From NCBI GenBank assembly GCA_024509875.1, contig JAMPIV010000584.1, positions 1,178,001 to 1,242,000 on the forward strand: a stretch of 64,000 nucleotides of DNA, in the 5' to 3' direction. The number at the start of each line of letters is the position of its first letter. Within the stretch, counting starts at the first letter, position 1. Under the pieces are notes generated by a model that ran no database searches, had not been told where the DNA came from, and worked only from the letters and a program-made list of their open reading frames with translations. This stretch comes from Oreohelix idahoensis. Lineage: Eukaryota > Mollusca > Gastropoda > Stylommatophora > Oreohelicidae. Positions 12,132 to 23,376 of the stretch are shown here, piece after piece. The translations under genes were made by a program, and so were the position numbers.

Positions 12132-13267
12132 GCAGCGAAATGAGGTTTCTTCTTACAGTCCCTGGTGTTATGATTGTCCCTCTTACAAAATGTACACCAT
12201 CTTCCATCCGGTCTGTAAGGTTTCTTATCATTGTATTGCGGGTTTCTACCTCTGAAATCACTTCTTGGCCTATCATAATTTGCTTTACCTCTATTCCCAT
12301 TATCTCTATTATCATATTTGTTTTGGTTGTGAGGGGCTTTATTATTTTCTAACTGTTTTCTTTTTGCTCCAGCTACTTCTGCCTGGGCTGCCTGGGCTGC
12401 CTGATACCTCTCAGCGACATTTAATACCTCCCCCAACCTCTCTGCACCTTGTTCCCTGAGGAATTTCCTCAGGTCTGGAGCCATGGACTCTCATAATTGC
12501 TCGAACATTATCATCTCTTTAAGATCTTGGGTTTTCCCCAGAGCAGTCCATTTCTCCAGGTAGGTATCCAACCTGGCAGAGAATTGGTGGTAAGTCTCCC
12601 CAGACAGGAGCTTTGCATTCCTAAACCTCTTTCTATAAAACTCACCATTCTTTTCATATCTAACTAGCAGAGCCTGTTTTACCATATCATAGTCTTCCTG
12701 TTCATCTTGGCTCAGCTTTGAAAATACCTCATAAGAAGTTCCCCTAAGCCCCTGGGATAACTTTAAACTCCATTTCACTTTTTCTAGCCCATAATTTGTA
12801 GCTAATCTTTCAAATCTAGAGAGGAAGGACTCAATGTCATCCTCTTTTTCTACAAAGGGGTCTAGATGAAACCCCATGGCTGAGTTGGAGGCTACCTGAC
12901 TGGCAGTAGAGTCAGAGGTCGATGGGCTGTTACCATTTTCCGGAGCATGGCCTTGAAGTTCTAACCCCCTTAGTCGTAGCTCATGTTCCCTTTGTAACCT
13001 CTTCTCTTCTTTCTCTGCTTCTAATTTCTTTTCCTCCAATTGTAGCCTCTTGATCTCAGCCTCCCTCTCAGCCTCTAATTTTCTAGCTTCCCTAGCATCT
13101 TCTAATTGAATTCTCCTCTCTTCTGTTAACCTATTTTCTTCCCTAGCAATAAACGTATCACATTCGGATGTGACATAGTCAATCATGACTTGGCCCTCCA
13201 TGTTCATTTCTCTTGCAGTCTGTACAGCAGCCGATAGAAATTTGGCCAAATTTGCCATTTCGTACAA
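12026..13267 (-). pseudogene. gag: Element A Gag (coiled coil, SCAN-like capsid, CCHC knuckle)
   Basis: The start is ATG at 13265-13267. Residues about 45-120 are an E/K/R-rich coiled coil. The capsid region follows (ESFLSRFERLATNYG ... YRKRFRNAKL ... FSARLDTYLEKW), then a TGA at 12488-12490 in frame, then MAPDLRKFLREQGAERLG and NVAERYQAA. This order of helices resembles the vertebrate SCAN domain, which is known to derive from Gmr1-like Gag. Near the end is a zinc knuckle WCTFCKRDNHNTRDC (C-x2-C-x4-H-x4-C). Element D has the same layout. The single stop in the middle means full-length Gag is not made from this copy. Confidence 0.85.
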
Positions 13268-13419
13268 AATTTCTAATTAACTAGCTATCTCAGCTAACAA
13301 ATGTTACTAATTAACTAAGTAACTAAGGGCTATGACAAATGATTCAATTCTCCACACTAAGCAATGTTATCAATTCTAATACACTGGGGATACCCTAGAA
13401 TTATGTGATACAAAAATTT

Positions 13420-13445
13420 AAAATCCCGGACAGGACCCCAATATA
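13420..13445 (-). promoter_or_regulatory. Candidate primer-binding site of element A
   Basis: On the minus strand, a few bases after the 5' LTR end, the sequence reads TTGGGGTCCTGTCCGGGAT. It starts with TGG, as expected for pairing with a tRNA CCA end, and its complement continues into AAATCCCGG, like a T-arm. I could not match it to a particular tRNA. Confidence 0.45.
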
Positions 13446-13493
13446 TGTGGTGGGTTTTGATGTTATAAGTATTAGTTATTGTTATTATTTGTC
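13446..13493 (-). repeat. 5' LTR of element A, first piece
   Basis: Same start as the LTR at 6233 (TGTGGTGGGTTTT). It is cut at GTTATTATTTGTC (13481-13493), the target duplication of the LINE that follows. Confidence 0.9.
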
Positions 13494-16400
13494 AACTCCG
13501 CCAATGCCGGTCCCAAGCCCGGATGAAAAAGGAGGAGGGCGGCCTGCATGGAGGCCGTAAGGAGGCAGCCCCTCCACCATGCAAAGGCACAACAGGCCAA
13601 TCACCTGTTTGCTTTAAATCATGATTACGCGAACTACAAGAGAGAAAACCGGACTGATTCTAAAGGCGACGAACTGGAACGGACTACGGACTACGACTTA
13701 TGGAACTTGGAACACAAGAAGTATAAATGGGAAGGAAGAGGAGCTGGTGGAAGAGATGAAGAAAGCAAAACTAGAAATCCTGGCTATAACGGAAACGAAG
13801 AAAAAAGGACAAGGAGTCATGGATCTCGATGGCAACATGTTGCTCTACAGTGGTGTACCCATATCTGAAAGGGCTAAAGGGGGCGTGGGTTGCATTGTGG
13901 CCCAAAATGAAAAAGATAGTATCAAGGGATGGAACTTTGTCTCGGAGCGCATTATGGTTGTAAAACTAAAAGAAGGAGAAACCATAGTCAACCTGGTCAT
14001 AGTGTATGGGCCAAATGAGGATGAGAGAGCAGAGGTCAAGGAGGAATTCTTCGAGCTGCTTCAAAGGACAGTGGATGACTGCCTAGATGAAGTTATTATG
14101 CTCGGAGATTTTAATGCCAGAGTTGGAAATGACCATGCTAGATGGGGTGGAGTTATCGGAAGATATGGAGAAGATACTCTCAATGACAATGGAAAGCGAC
14201 TCCTTAGATTCTGCAGTGAGCAGAATCTGATCATTACAAACACAAAGTTCCCCCATAAGCGCATACATGCATACACTAGATGTGAACCAACCAAGAATGA
14301 GAAGTCAGTGATCGACTATGCCATTGTTCGGAGAAGCTCATTCAGATATGTCCGAGATGCAAGAGTCTGGAGGGGGCCAGAGATTGGAAGTGATCACTAC
14401 CTGCTAACAATCAAACGAACAACTGAAAGAGTTGCTCAGCCTAGGAACTGCCCAACATCACGCAAGAAACCAAGTAAACGAGCAGGAGAAATGAGCATTA
14501 GGACCTACAAGCTGAGAGAGCCAGAAATTAAGACCAGATATCAGGGGCTTATTGCTACAGCAGTGAGCAACACAGAAGAACGACCTGATGACTTGGAAAC
14601 CCTCTGGAATAAATTCAAGGATATCATAAAGACAGCTGCTGCAGAAGCATGCGGTGAAGTCCGACTTGGGAACCAGAGAAAGAGGACACCTTGGTGGACA
14701 GAGGAAGTCAAAGAGAAAATAAGAGAGAAGAAAATGGCATGGAAACAATACTTAGGAGCTAAAAACACAACAGGACAAATGGAAAAATATAGAGAATATG
14801 TGACACTCAGAACAGAAGCAAAGAACAAAGTGCTAGCAGCAAAACAGAAGTCCTGGGAAGAATTTGGAGAAAAGCTAGAAAAAGATGCACAAAAAAACCA
14901 GAAATTGTTCTATAAGACCCTAAAGAACATGAGGAAAGAAAAACAATGCCCTCTCAAATTTATAAAGGACAAGCAAGGCAAATTGCTTACTGCTCCAAAG
15001 GAAGTAATGGAAAGATGGAAAGAATATTTCTCAGAACTCCTGGATGGTGAGCATGATGAAGCATCAGAAATGATAACCACTGACACAGAAGAGGAAACCA
15101 ATGATGGTGAAGATGACATAAAGATGGAAGAACTGAGGGCAGCACTAGAGAAAATCAAGATGGGCAAAGCAGCAGGGCATGATGGTATAACACCAGAAAT
15201 GGTTAAGTACATGGGAGCATCAGGCGACCTATTACTCTTAAAGGTCCTACAGGCAGCATGGTGCAACAAGACCATACCAAAGGATTGGGAGATTGCCATC
15301 ATAACACCAATTTTCAAAAAGGGTGACAATCGACAATGTGGAAACCATAGAGGCATATCCCTTCTCAGTGTCCCTGGTAAAATCTACTCTGGAGTCCTAG
15401 AGCGGAGACTCCGACGCCTAGCTGAGCCACAATTGGATGAGGTCCAGTGCGGATTCCGAGCAAACCGAAGTACTCAAGACCTAATCTTCACACTCAGACA
15501 GCTGAGTGAAAAGGCCCTTGAGTATAAGAGTGAGATCCATCTTTGTTTCATAGATCTGGAAAAGGCGTTTGACAGGGTCCCCTGGAGCAAACTTTGGGAC
15601 TGTTTGGCAAGGAAGAATATTCCAGCACCTCTGATTCATGCTGTGCAGAGCTTCTGCAAGTCTTGCAGAAATTATGTGAGGACAGCAAACCATAAGTCAG
15701 AAGAGTTCAGGACCACCACTGGTGTAAGACAAGGTGATATCCTGTCACCTTACCTCTTCATACTCCTTATGGACGATGTCATCGGGGCATGTGGGGAGAG
15801 AGCAAGAGGGTATTCAGTGGGGTACTGGAAGATGAGACAGGTCTGTATTTCGGAGCTGGCATTTGCTGATGATGTTGCCCTGATTGCTAGGTCAGAGGCA
15901 CATCTCCAATCCAACCTGCAAGTCTGGAAGGAAGAGCTGGAGAAGAGAGGGATGGTCATAAGCAGCTCTAAAACAAAATCCATGGTGATATCACGAGAAG
16001 AAAGAAAACATCAGATTAAGTTGGGAGAACAGGTCCTGGAGCAGGTCGACCACTTTAAATATCTCGGAGCTATTATAGACCGAAAGGGAGGCATCAAAGA
16101 AGAGTTGGCCACTCGAAAAGCAGCGGCTGGGAGACTTTTTCAGGCCATAAATCGTGGATTCCTCAGCAAGAAAGAGGTTGGTAAGAAAACGAAGATGGCT
16201 GTATACCGCTCGACCTATGTCCCAGTCTTGACATATGGATGCGAGTCGTGGGCAATGACTACAACCCACAAAAGCCAGATCCAAACCTCAGAAATGAGGT
16301 ATCTGAGGAAAGTGGTTGAAGTAACAAGAAGAGACATGGTCCGCAACCAGAGGATCCGTCAAGGCCTAAAATCCCATCCGCTGCAGACCCAAATAGAACA

Positions 16401-16660
16401 GTCCCAACTAAGATGGTTTGGCCATGTCTGCAGAATGGGAGAAGATCGGCTACCACGACAAGCATGGGAAACAAAGAGCCAGGGATCCAGACCTCCAGGA
16501 CGACCCAGAGTCCGCTGGGAGGACAACATTAGACAATCTTTGAAGGACCGAGGACTAGAATGGAACCAGGCCAGGAAGAAGACAGCTGATAGAATGGTCT
16601 GGCGCTCTCTCTTCCAAACCTCTACACCTCACGGTAGAAGGGGAACGACTAAGTAAGTAA
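13494..16660 (+). mobile_element. Full-length RTE-type LINE, intact ORF
   Basis: The insertion is flanked by 13-bp duplications GTTATTATTTGTC at 13481-13493 and 16661-16673. Comparison with the uninterrupted LTR at 6270-6300 gives the empty site directly. It is 3167 bp, with a GC-rich leader of 127 bp (13494-13620), one ORF of 1011 codons, and a tail of TAAG repeats that also supplies the stop codon, so there is practically no 3' untranslated region. Single-ORF APE-RT structure, length near 3.2 kb and a short-repeat tail fit the RTE clade. Truncated copies of the same family are at 1031-1500 and 57394-57765. Confidence 0.92.
13621..16656 (+). CDS. LINE endonuclease-reverse transcriptase (1011 aa)
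   Basis: Carries out target-primed reverse transcription: an APE-type endonuclease nicks DNA and the RT copies the LINE RNA from the nick. The endonuclease has TWNTRS (about 29-34), ITETK (about 56-60), LGDFNARVG (about 160-168) and GSDHYLL (about 254-260). RT motifs are NHRGISLLSVPGK (about 577-589), FIDLEKAFDRVPW (about 641-653), GVRQGDILSPYLF (about 700-712) and the catalytic FADDVALI (about 747-754). The C-terminus has SQLRWFGHVCRM and PGRPRVRWEDN. The ATG at 13621 is the first after an in-frame TAA (13615-13617), which supports this start. The stop TAA lies within the TAAG tail. No stop or frameshift is seen, unlike every other pol gene here, so it may be a young, possibly active copy. 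An overlapping frame at 13548-13868 has no recognised motif. Confidence 0.92.
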   Translation: MITRTTREKTGLILKATNWNGLRTTTYGTWNTRSINGKEEELVEEMKKAKLEILAITETKKKGQGVMDLDGNMLLYSGVPISERAKGGVGCIVAQNEKDSIKGWNFVSERIMVVKLKEGETIVNLVIVYGPNEDERAEVKEEFFELLQRTVDDCLDEVIMLGDFNARVGNDHARWGGVIGRYGEDTLNDNGKRLLRFCSEQNLIITNTKFPHKRIHAYTRCEPTKNEKSVIDYAIVRRSSFRYVRDARVWRGPEIGSDHYLLTIKRTTERVAQPRNCPTSRKKPSKRAGEMSIRTYKLREPEIKTRYQGLIATAVSNTEERPDDLETLWNKFKDIIKTAAAEACGEVRLGNQRKRTPWWTEEVKEKIREKKMAWKQYLGAKNTTGQMEKYREYVTLRTEAKNKVLAAKQKSWEEFGEKLEKDAQKNQKLFYKTLKNMRKEKQCPLKFIKDKQGKLLTAPKEVMERWKEYFSELLDGEHDEASEMITTDTEEETNDGEDDIKMEELRAALEKIKMGKAAGHDGITPEMVKYMGASGDLLLLKVLQAAWCNKTIPKDWEIAIITPIFKKGDNRQCGNHRGISLLSVPGKIYSGVLERRLRRLAEPQLDEVQCGFRANRSTQDLIFTLRQLSEKALEYKSEIHLCFIDLEKAFDRVPWSKLWDCLARKNIPAPLIHAVQSFCKSCRNYVRTANHKSEEFRTTTGVRQGDILSPYLFILLMDDVIGACGERARGYSVGYWKMRQVCISELAFADDVALIARSEAHLQSNLQVWKEELEKRGMVISSSKTKSMVISREERKHQIKLGEQVLEQVDHFKYLGAIIDRKGGIKEELATRKAAAGRLFQAINRGFLSKKEVGKKTKMAVYRSTYVPVLTYGCESWAMTTTHKSQIQTSEMRYLRKVVEVTRRDMVRNQRIRQGLKSHPLQTQIEQSQLRWFGHVCRMGEDRLPRQAWETKSQGSRPPGRPRVRWEDNIRQSLKDRGLEWNQARKKTADRMVWRSLFQTSTPHGRRGTTK

Positions 16661-18260
16661 GTTATTATTTGTCTACAGAGTGAGGTCAAGCTATGTAAGT
16701 CCCTGAGTATAATGATGGAACAATGATGTACTGTCAGAGTACCTAACTGCTACCACCCAGTGATCTCACTCTGCGAATATTTTGAACCTATTTATTTTAT
16801 TTGACTAGTGTCAAGGGGAATGAATGTATGATGTGATGTTGATAACATACATATACAACTGTAACTCAAGATAAGAAACTCAAGTAAAACAGTGGTTAAC
16901 TTTTGTTGAAATTAAATCTTTTGTACACTTTTATTCTCCTGAACCTCACATTCTTTTGGAACAGGAGTAAAATTAAAAAAATTAATAAAGGTAGTTTTAT
17001 CTATCAATATGTATACAGTTAATTAAATACAAAGGACTTCTTGTCCATACTAAGTGTTTAATAAACAAATTCCTAGAATGTATCCCTTTTTGACGAACTG
17101 GGGTCTTATACTATATCACTAGTTGGAGAGACTGATGTCCTCATCACTTCACTCGAAATGTATTAATAAAATAAGTGTGGAGAATAATTAAATAAAACGT
17201 CATAAGCCCAAAACATGAGGGCTTATCTTCAGTTCTTGTTGAAAATGGAAGTCTTCCTGATGATACTGCCCACTCTTCTTCAAAAGAGGGTCTCCTGGAG
17301 GAAATAAGTAACTTGCTGTAATAACTGCCCATTCTTCTACACAAGAGGGTCTCCTAGGATCATCTGATATCTGATTTCTTCACATATACCAGACAGAATG
17401 CCTAGTATTCAGCATCTCCAGTTATGTTTGACATGATAATAGACGATTCAACCCTGCAACAATGAAATAATGCCTTCCTAAATATACTTTATAAATATAT
17501 CTCCACATTTAACAACTATCATCTTCAAACATTTCTAGTGATCAGCTACCATTGCTAATCCATAGCTTCAGTCTCTAACTGTTTGTGATTTCATCATCCT
17601 CAGTGGGTACCTGCTCTTCCCCACATATCTTCAACGCCTCTGTCACTTAATCTTGGTTATCGTTCATCTCTTCAGTTAGGGATACAATCACCTTTTTGTA
17701 GCTCTCTGACTATTAATTTATTTTCTTTTTTTAGAATGACATCATATGTAGTGTCCAAAAGTTTTTGGAACACTGTGATCTGCAAAAGACTGCCAGTAGC
17801 TTTCTGGTCTTACAATTTATTTCAATGTTATAGCAATAATCAAATACAATTTTTCTTTTGACTGCTTCCCAAATCTGCCTTAGGCATACATTTGCTCCAT
17901 AGGCTGTCATAAGTTTCCAAAATGGCTAAGTCGTACAACCTTAGATTTTTGTTAGGCGCCGTATCTTGGATCGCCTTTTCCTAACATTAATATTAATAAA
18001 TCATTTCTTACCGCAAAATCAATGAAATATTTCACACACAAGGAATAGATTGACTAGCACTCGTTTGTCCTAATAAAGATCGCCGTCTGGTACAGACTGC
18101 AGAAACTGGCTTTCACTTCTACACTTCTGTGGTCAATTTTTCGCTTGTAAAATTATTCTTCAAATGGCGCTCTAGGCTTGTACCCTATCACTATTATCAA
18201 TCTTTTTGGCCAATGGAAACTGCGCAACCGAAATTAACTCTCTTTTTTGAAAAACCCCAC
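16661..18260 (-). repeat. 5' LTR of element A, second piece
   Basis: Continues the LTR from the LINE target duplication to the left end of element B. Nearly identical to 6287-7870. It ends in AAAAACCCCAC just before element B. Confidence 0.9.
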
Positions 18261-19295
18261 TGTTGGAGTCCGTTTATGGTAATGGTATTGATTTTATCAC
18301 GCGAATGGTTGAATACGAACAAAATGTCAATAAACTTCTTCAAACGAACATTCCAACAGGTATCGTTGCGTTGGTTGAACTGGGTAAGTGTTGGCAGCAC
18401 ACAAGTCGGTGTTTACTGTACATGTATTTTATTGACGTGACACCAACGAAGTGGAACAAGACAATCATAGTTACAGATGTGAAGATCATACGTTAAAATG
18501 TTAATATCACTGTTAAAAGTTGTTGTAGATTCTCTAACAGTTAAGTTCTCTTATTCCAGTGACTAAGGATCACTTCCATTTCATATAACAGACATGGTAA
18601 TTAACGTCCATTGACCTTCTCCCAAGGACGTTTATTAAGGCAAACGGATTCATTCTCACGGAGCAATAATTTATATCATACTTGTAAGCATCCCAGACTT
18701 TGTTGTAAAATTCTTGGTTAGCATATCCAATCCAAACAAAAGGCAGATATAACAATACAACCAAGTTAGTGTTTCATCTTGGCTAACCTCTCGGTATCCA
18801 TACCACGACTTTGGCATAGGTAAAACGGCATATTAAACATGTGAAGCATATATCTATATTCATAAACTTGATTCCACATATGGATTCTCCCTCTACAAAA
18901 GATTCCAAAGGCTATCGACTCCGTGTGTCCAATTCTAGGAATGTCATCTCCGATGAATTCCCGCTAGACCATTAATAGGAGCGGCTTGATACTTTAAGTT
19001 ACATAATTAAACTTGCCATACGAAATGGGGCGACACTTACTTCAGACATCCACTATTGGCTTCGCCATGAAGACCAATAGATACGAATACAACTGCTGGC
19101 TTCTTCAAATCTGCCAGGAATCAAATAATAACACTGCGGACATAAAATGTCGTCCGGGCTGCCCCTATCATGACGTCACAAACTACTCAACTAGGTTACA
19201 CGTGCGTCCAAAGCAACTCACACAGCATTGTGCACGTCAGTGCGTGAATCAATCGAACGCACAAACAATATAACTACATAAAACTGGTGCGTACA
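18261..19295 (-). repeat. 3' LTR of element B
   Basis: 1035 bp, starts TGTTGGAGTCC and ends GGTGCGTACA on the plus strand. Differences from the other LTR were seen near 18371, 18376 and 18949. Small open frames inside it are repeated in the other LTR and have no recognised motif. Confidence 0.93.
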
Positions 19296-20333
19296 TTTGG
19301 CAGGACCGAAGACTACCCCCTTAGGTAATAAATGTACGTAACAGCTCCCTTATTACCTCCCTTTAAAAAAATTAATCCCATTAATTTTTTTCGAACTAAT
19401 TACTCGAGAGAGGTGAGTCAAAACTACAACAAGATTTATGACATGCATAAAATTATATCATATTAAGAAAAGAATATTGACTTGAAATTAATAGAACTAA
19501 ATGACAGTATGCATTAAAGCACACATCCACCATCGACCTACTTTGGAACGATGTGGTAATATTCGAAGTAAAAAGAAGTTGAAAAAATGAAAATGAAAAA
19601 TCAACAAAAAAGATGATAATAAAATTCAACTAAGTTTTCAACAAAATTTGAAACATATGATTTCAAAAAATGAAAATGAACAGCAACACTGATGATAATC
19701 AATGATAAAAGAATCAGTGAAACAGAAAATTTTGAAATACAATGTGCAAAAATGAAGCAATGCAAAATTAAACACTTTAAGAAGCAACGCACTTACTGAT
19801 ATCTAGCACTAGTAAGTTTGACTAGTTATCTAAAAGTAAAATCTCATGTAGTGGGATACGTGACTACACGTATTGCGAGACACTAATAAAGTTAGTAGAT
19901 GTGTGATTTATAAACAATCAAATTGATTAAATTGAATTAATCTAATTCTAGTACTTAATTACACATAAATACATAACTAGTAATTTATTCTAAGTAATTC
20001 TAATTTCAGTCATTGTGAATATTCGTTCAGAACTATTTAGAGTCAACAAGAATAGGTTCCTAATGTTCCATGCACGAAATAAGTTAACGAACACGATATG
20101 TAGTGTAATATGTTCCATAACACTAATGAATGTCTATTTGTCGTTTTTACCAATGTTTCCATACTAAAAAAAATGTTACTTTAATATCACTGTTCCCGTT
20201 CTAATAAAACGTTACTTCACAAGAAATAATGTTATAATCCATACGTAAGTATATTCTGAAAGTTATATATATACGAATACTGTAGAGCTACACATAGTAT
20301 TCACAGATGTACAATTAACGACACTGTACAAAG
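19296..20333 (-). other. Non-coding 3' region of element B
   Basis: About 1 kb between the RNase H stop and the 3' LTR. It is very AT-rich with no env-like or other supported ORF. On the minus strand a short TAAGGGGG motif lies about 20 bases from the LTR, but no canonical polypurine tract abuts the LTR. Confidence 0.6.
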
Positions 20334-23300
20334 TTATTCATGTTTCGGTGAGGACGTGTCTCGATCCAAAAGTAGTTTAGTTTCACCAAGTTCACTAGGG
20401 CATCTTGAAAGACAGTCTGCAAATACATTCTGCACTCCAGGAATAGCACGTATCTCAAAGTGGAATGGCTGGAGAGCTATAGCGTAACGCGCTGACTTTG
20501 ATGACTTAACATTTCCAGTATTCAATGCCGTAAGAGCTTTCTGGTCAGACTCCACCACAAAGTGTGAGCCGAGCAGGTAACGTTCCAGTTTTGTGATTGA
20601 CCACACAAGAGCAAGGAGCTCTTTATCGAGAACGGAGTACTTCATTTCACTCGTCGTAAGCTTTCTGGATACGTACATAATTGGAAACAAGGTACCTCTG
20701 TATTCTTGCATCAAAACTGCCGCGATAGCGTAGGAAGAAGCATCACTGCGAAGAACAAAGGTGAGATCTTTGTTAGGCAACCTTAAAAAAGGCTTATTTG
20801 AAAAAATGTGTTTTATATAGTCTAACGCCGTTTGGTGATCCTGCGACCACTTTATTACATTAGGTGTGCCTTTCTTCAGTAACGAAGAAAGAGGTGCAGT
20901 TATAGTAGACAAATGAGGCATGAATTTAGAATAGAATTGTATTAGTCCTAAGAGTGACCTCACTTGTTTTTTTGTCTTAGGTGCTGAGATGTTTAAAATT
21001 TTAGAGACGTTACTGTCTTCTGTATATATTAAACCGCGACCTATACGGTGACCAAGAAATGAGATGTCATGAAAACCGACAAAAGCCTTTGAAGGTTTTG
21101 CTGTTAAGTTGTAATCCCGTAAGGTAGAAAGTAAAGATTTTAAACCCTGAATATGTTCATCCCAAGAGTCACTGAAAAGACAGATGTCATCTATATAAGT
21201 AATGACATCGGGACGATGAGACAATATGCGGCGCATCATGCGTACAAAGGTAGCTGGCGCATTCATTAACCCGAATGGCATAAAATTATATTGAAAAAGA
21301 CCCTTTGGCGTCGAGAAAGCGGTGAATGGCTTTGCTTTAGGGGTTAATGGCACTTGCCAATAACCCTTTGAAAGGTCAAATTTCGAAAAGAATGTGGCAT
21401 GAGACAATTTCTCTAATAAGTCGTCTAAAAGAGGTAATGGTTCCGCATCGAATTTTGTAACTTTATTTAATTTCCTGTAATCTACGCAAAGACGTATATT
21501 GTTGTCCTTCTTCCGAATGATTACCATAGAAGAAGAATATGGTGATGAAGATGGTTCAATTATATTTAATTGAAGCATCTCATCCAATTCCCTATCAACC
21601 TTATCACGAAAGTGTAAAGGAATAGGATATGGGCGAACTCGAATAGGTGTATCGTCAGTCAGAATAATGTCATGTTGGATGACTGACGTATGACCTGGGA
21701 TGTCAGTAAGGACATCCTCATACGTGTGTAGAATATTAGAGACTTGCTGACGTTGATCATCAGTAAGAGTAGATGAGATAGTAACATCATTCCATTTCTC
21801 AGTGGAATGGAGTGGTACAACTGGTATTGGTAGTTGTACATCATCAAAAGAAGATTCCTCTTCTTGGATGACTGACAAACTAGAATAGTGTTGAATAGGT
21901 GGTGTAGGATCGTCAGTTGCCTGAAACACTGACTGTAAGTAATCAGGACGTGAGTAATACTCCTTCAACATGTTAATGTGGAAGGTTTTATGTTTGCCAT
22001 TAACATCAACGATGTAGTCGACATCGGATATTCTTGAGATGATCCTGAAAGGACCTCTCCAGGTAATTAAAAGACGATTGTTATGCGCAGGAAGTAATAC
22101 AAAAGCTTCATCACCAGGTATGAGCTGGCGAAGACGTCTATATTTGTTTGCAGATAGACGAGCTTTTTCTTTGGCATGTTCGGATGATGCAGTAGCTAGT
22201 CTACAAGCATCTATGATTTTCTTTCTAAGAGAGATCACATACTCATAAGAGGATTGAGTTTCCTCTTCAATATTCTCATCCACCAATAAGTCGTGGATTA
22301 ACGACATCGGACCGCGTGGTTGCATGCCAAAAACAAGCTGGAACGGAGAAAAACCCGTTGCTTGATTTTGTACCTCGCGATACGCAAAGAGACAAGCGGG
22401 TAGGACCCGATCCCAGTCTTGGGGATGGTCTTGAGTCATCTTACCCAACAACTGCTTGAGTGTCCTATTGAGACGCTCAATTAACCCATTTGACATCGGA
22501 TGATAAATAGAACTAAGAGATCTATCTATACCTAATTTCTTCATCACTTGAGACATGGATTCAGAAATGAACTGAACCCCATGATCCGACAAGATTTTCC
22601 GTGGAAAACCAATGCGTGAGAAGATTAACATCAATGCCTCTGCTACACTGGCAGATGAAGTGTTCTTGAGAGGGATGGCCTCAGGCCAACGAGTGCACAT
22701 ATCAATGCACGTAAGAATATGCGTATGCCCTCTAGCAGATGGAAGCATTGGACCAATAATGTCAATGGCCATTTTATCAAATGGTCTAATCGGGATGTCC
22801 GCAGCTTGAATAGGAGCCGCATGAAATGGACCCCGTACCTTAACTTCCTGACATATCAAACAGGACCGACAATAGAGAGTGATGTCCCTATGGACGCCTG
22901 GCCAGTAGAATGCCGAAAGCACTCTGGATTTGGTACGCGAAAAACCCATATGGCCCGCAAATTGCGAGTCATGCGCATGTCGTAATATACGAGATCTCAT
23001 AGAGGATGGGACTAAGATCTGATAACATAAGGATGAATCCTTTTCCCGTATTACTCTAACCAAAATCCCATTTTTAAGTATAAAGTCATGTCTAGATTTT
23101 GCAAGTTTGTTGCTTGTATTCTTTTTGTTAACATACTGAAAGAATTTTTTTAATGAATTATCATTCTTTTGCAATGTTGCAAACAACTCCCGTGAAATAG
23201 GAGCATCATCATCACAAGTGGTATGAACTGTAGGTTCAATAGGTGTATCATGCGACATATTAATAGCTTGCGCTCTAGTCACTACTGCATTTGCAGTTTG

Positions 23301-23375
23301 AATATGTCGCTCTTCCCATTCAGCAATTTGCTGAGGTGTACACTCTTTAATACCATGTATGCGACCAATAATCAA
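20334..23375 (-). CDS. pol: Element B pol: integrase, reverse transcriptase, RNase H (1013 aa)
   Basis: A single uninterrupted frame. The integrase zinc domain has His135, His142, Cys172 and Cys175. The catalytic core has Asp225 (CIDMCTRWPEA), Asp264 (LSDHG) and Glu300 (SNGLIERLNRTL), spacing D-38-D-35-E. A GPY/F module follows (WRGPFRIISRISDVDYIVD, about 439-457). RT comes after: VDYRKLN (631-637), KFDLSKGYWQ with Asp667, and YIDD at 727-730. RNase H has Asp878, Glu919, Asp944 and Asp987. Integrase before RT is the Gmr1-type order. The annotated Met is probably not the natural start: homology to element C begins upstream, in a frame separated from gag-protease by one extra base in an A8 run (plus strand 23420-23427). 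All catalytic residues are present. Confidence 0.93.
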   Translation of the reverse strand: MIIGRIHGIKECTPQQIAEWEERHIQTANAVVTRAQAINMSHDTPIEPTVHTTCDDDAPISRELFATLQKNDNSLKKFFQYVNKKNTSNKLAKSRHDFILKNGILVRVIREKDSSLCYQILVPSSMRSRILRHAHDSQFAGHMGFSRTKSRVLSAFYWPGVHRDITLYCRSCLICQEVKVRGPFHAAPIQAADIPIRPFDKMAIDIIGPMLPSARGHTHILTCIDMCTRWPEAIPLKNTSSASVAEALMLIFSRIGFPRKILSDHGVQFISESMSQVMKKLGIDRSLSSIYHPMSNGLIERLNRTLKQLLGKMTQDHPQDWDRVLPACLFAYREVQNQATGFSPFQLVFGMQPRGPMSLIHDLLVDENIEEETQSSYEYVISLRKKIIDACRLATASSEHAKEKARLSANKYRRLRQLIPGDEAFVLLPAHNNRLLITWRGPFRIISRISDVDYIVDVNGKHKTFHINMLKEYYSRPDYLQSVFQATDDPTPPIQHYSSLSVIQEEESSFDDVQLPIPVVPLHSTEKWNDVTISSTLTDDQRQQVSNILHTYEDVLTDIPGHTSVIQHDIILTDDTPIRVRPYPIPLHFRDKVDRELDEMLQLNIIEPSSSPYSSSMVIIRKKDNNIRLCVDYRKLNKVTKFDAEPLPLLDDLLEKLSHATFFSKFDLSKGYWQVPLTPKAKPFTAFSTPKGLFQYNFMPFGLMNAPATFVRMMRRILSHRPDVITYIDDICLFSDSWDEHIQGLKSLLSTLRDYNLTAKPSKAFVGFHDISFLGHRIGRGLIYTEDSNVSKILNISAPKTKKQVRSLLGLIQFYSKFMPHLSTITAPLSSLLKKGTPNVIKWSQDHQTALDYIKHIFSNKPFLRLPNKDLTFVLRSDASSYAIAAVLMQEYRGTLFPIMYVSRKLTTSEMKYSVLDKELLALVWSITKLERYLLGSHFVVESDQKALTALNTGNVKSSKSARYAIALQPFHFEIRAIPGVQNVFADCLSRCPSELGETKLLLDRDTSSPKHE

Positions 23376-23376
23376 A

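Noticed and set aside
13548..13868. 106-codon frame at the start of the intact LINE, possible ORF1
   Set aside because: It overlaps the EN-RT ORF for most of its length, has no RNA-binding motif, and single-ORF structure is normal for RTE.
18129..19273. Small ORFs in the element B LTRs (also at 26532-27637)
   Set aside because: They are copied only because the LTRs are duplicated; no motif, and not part of gag or pol.
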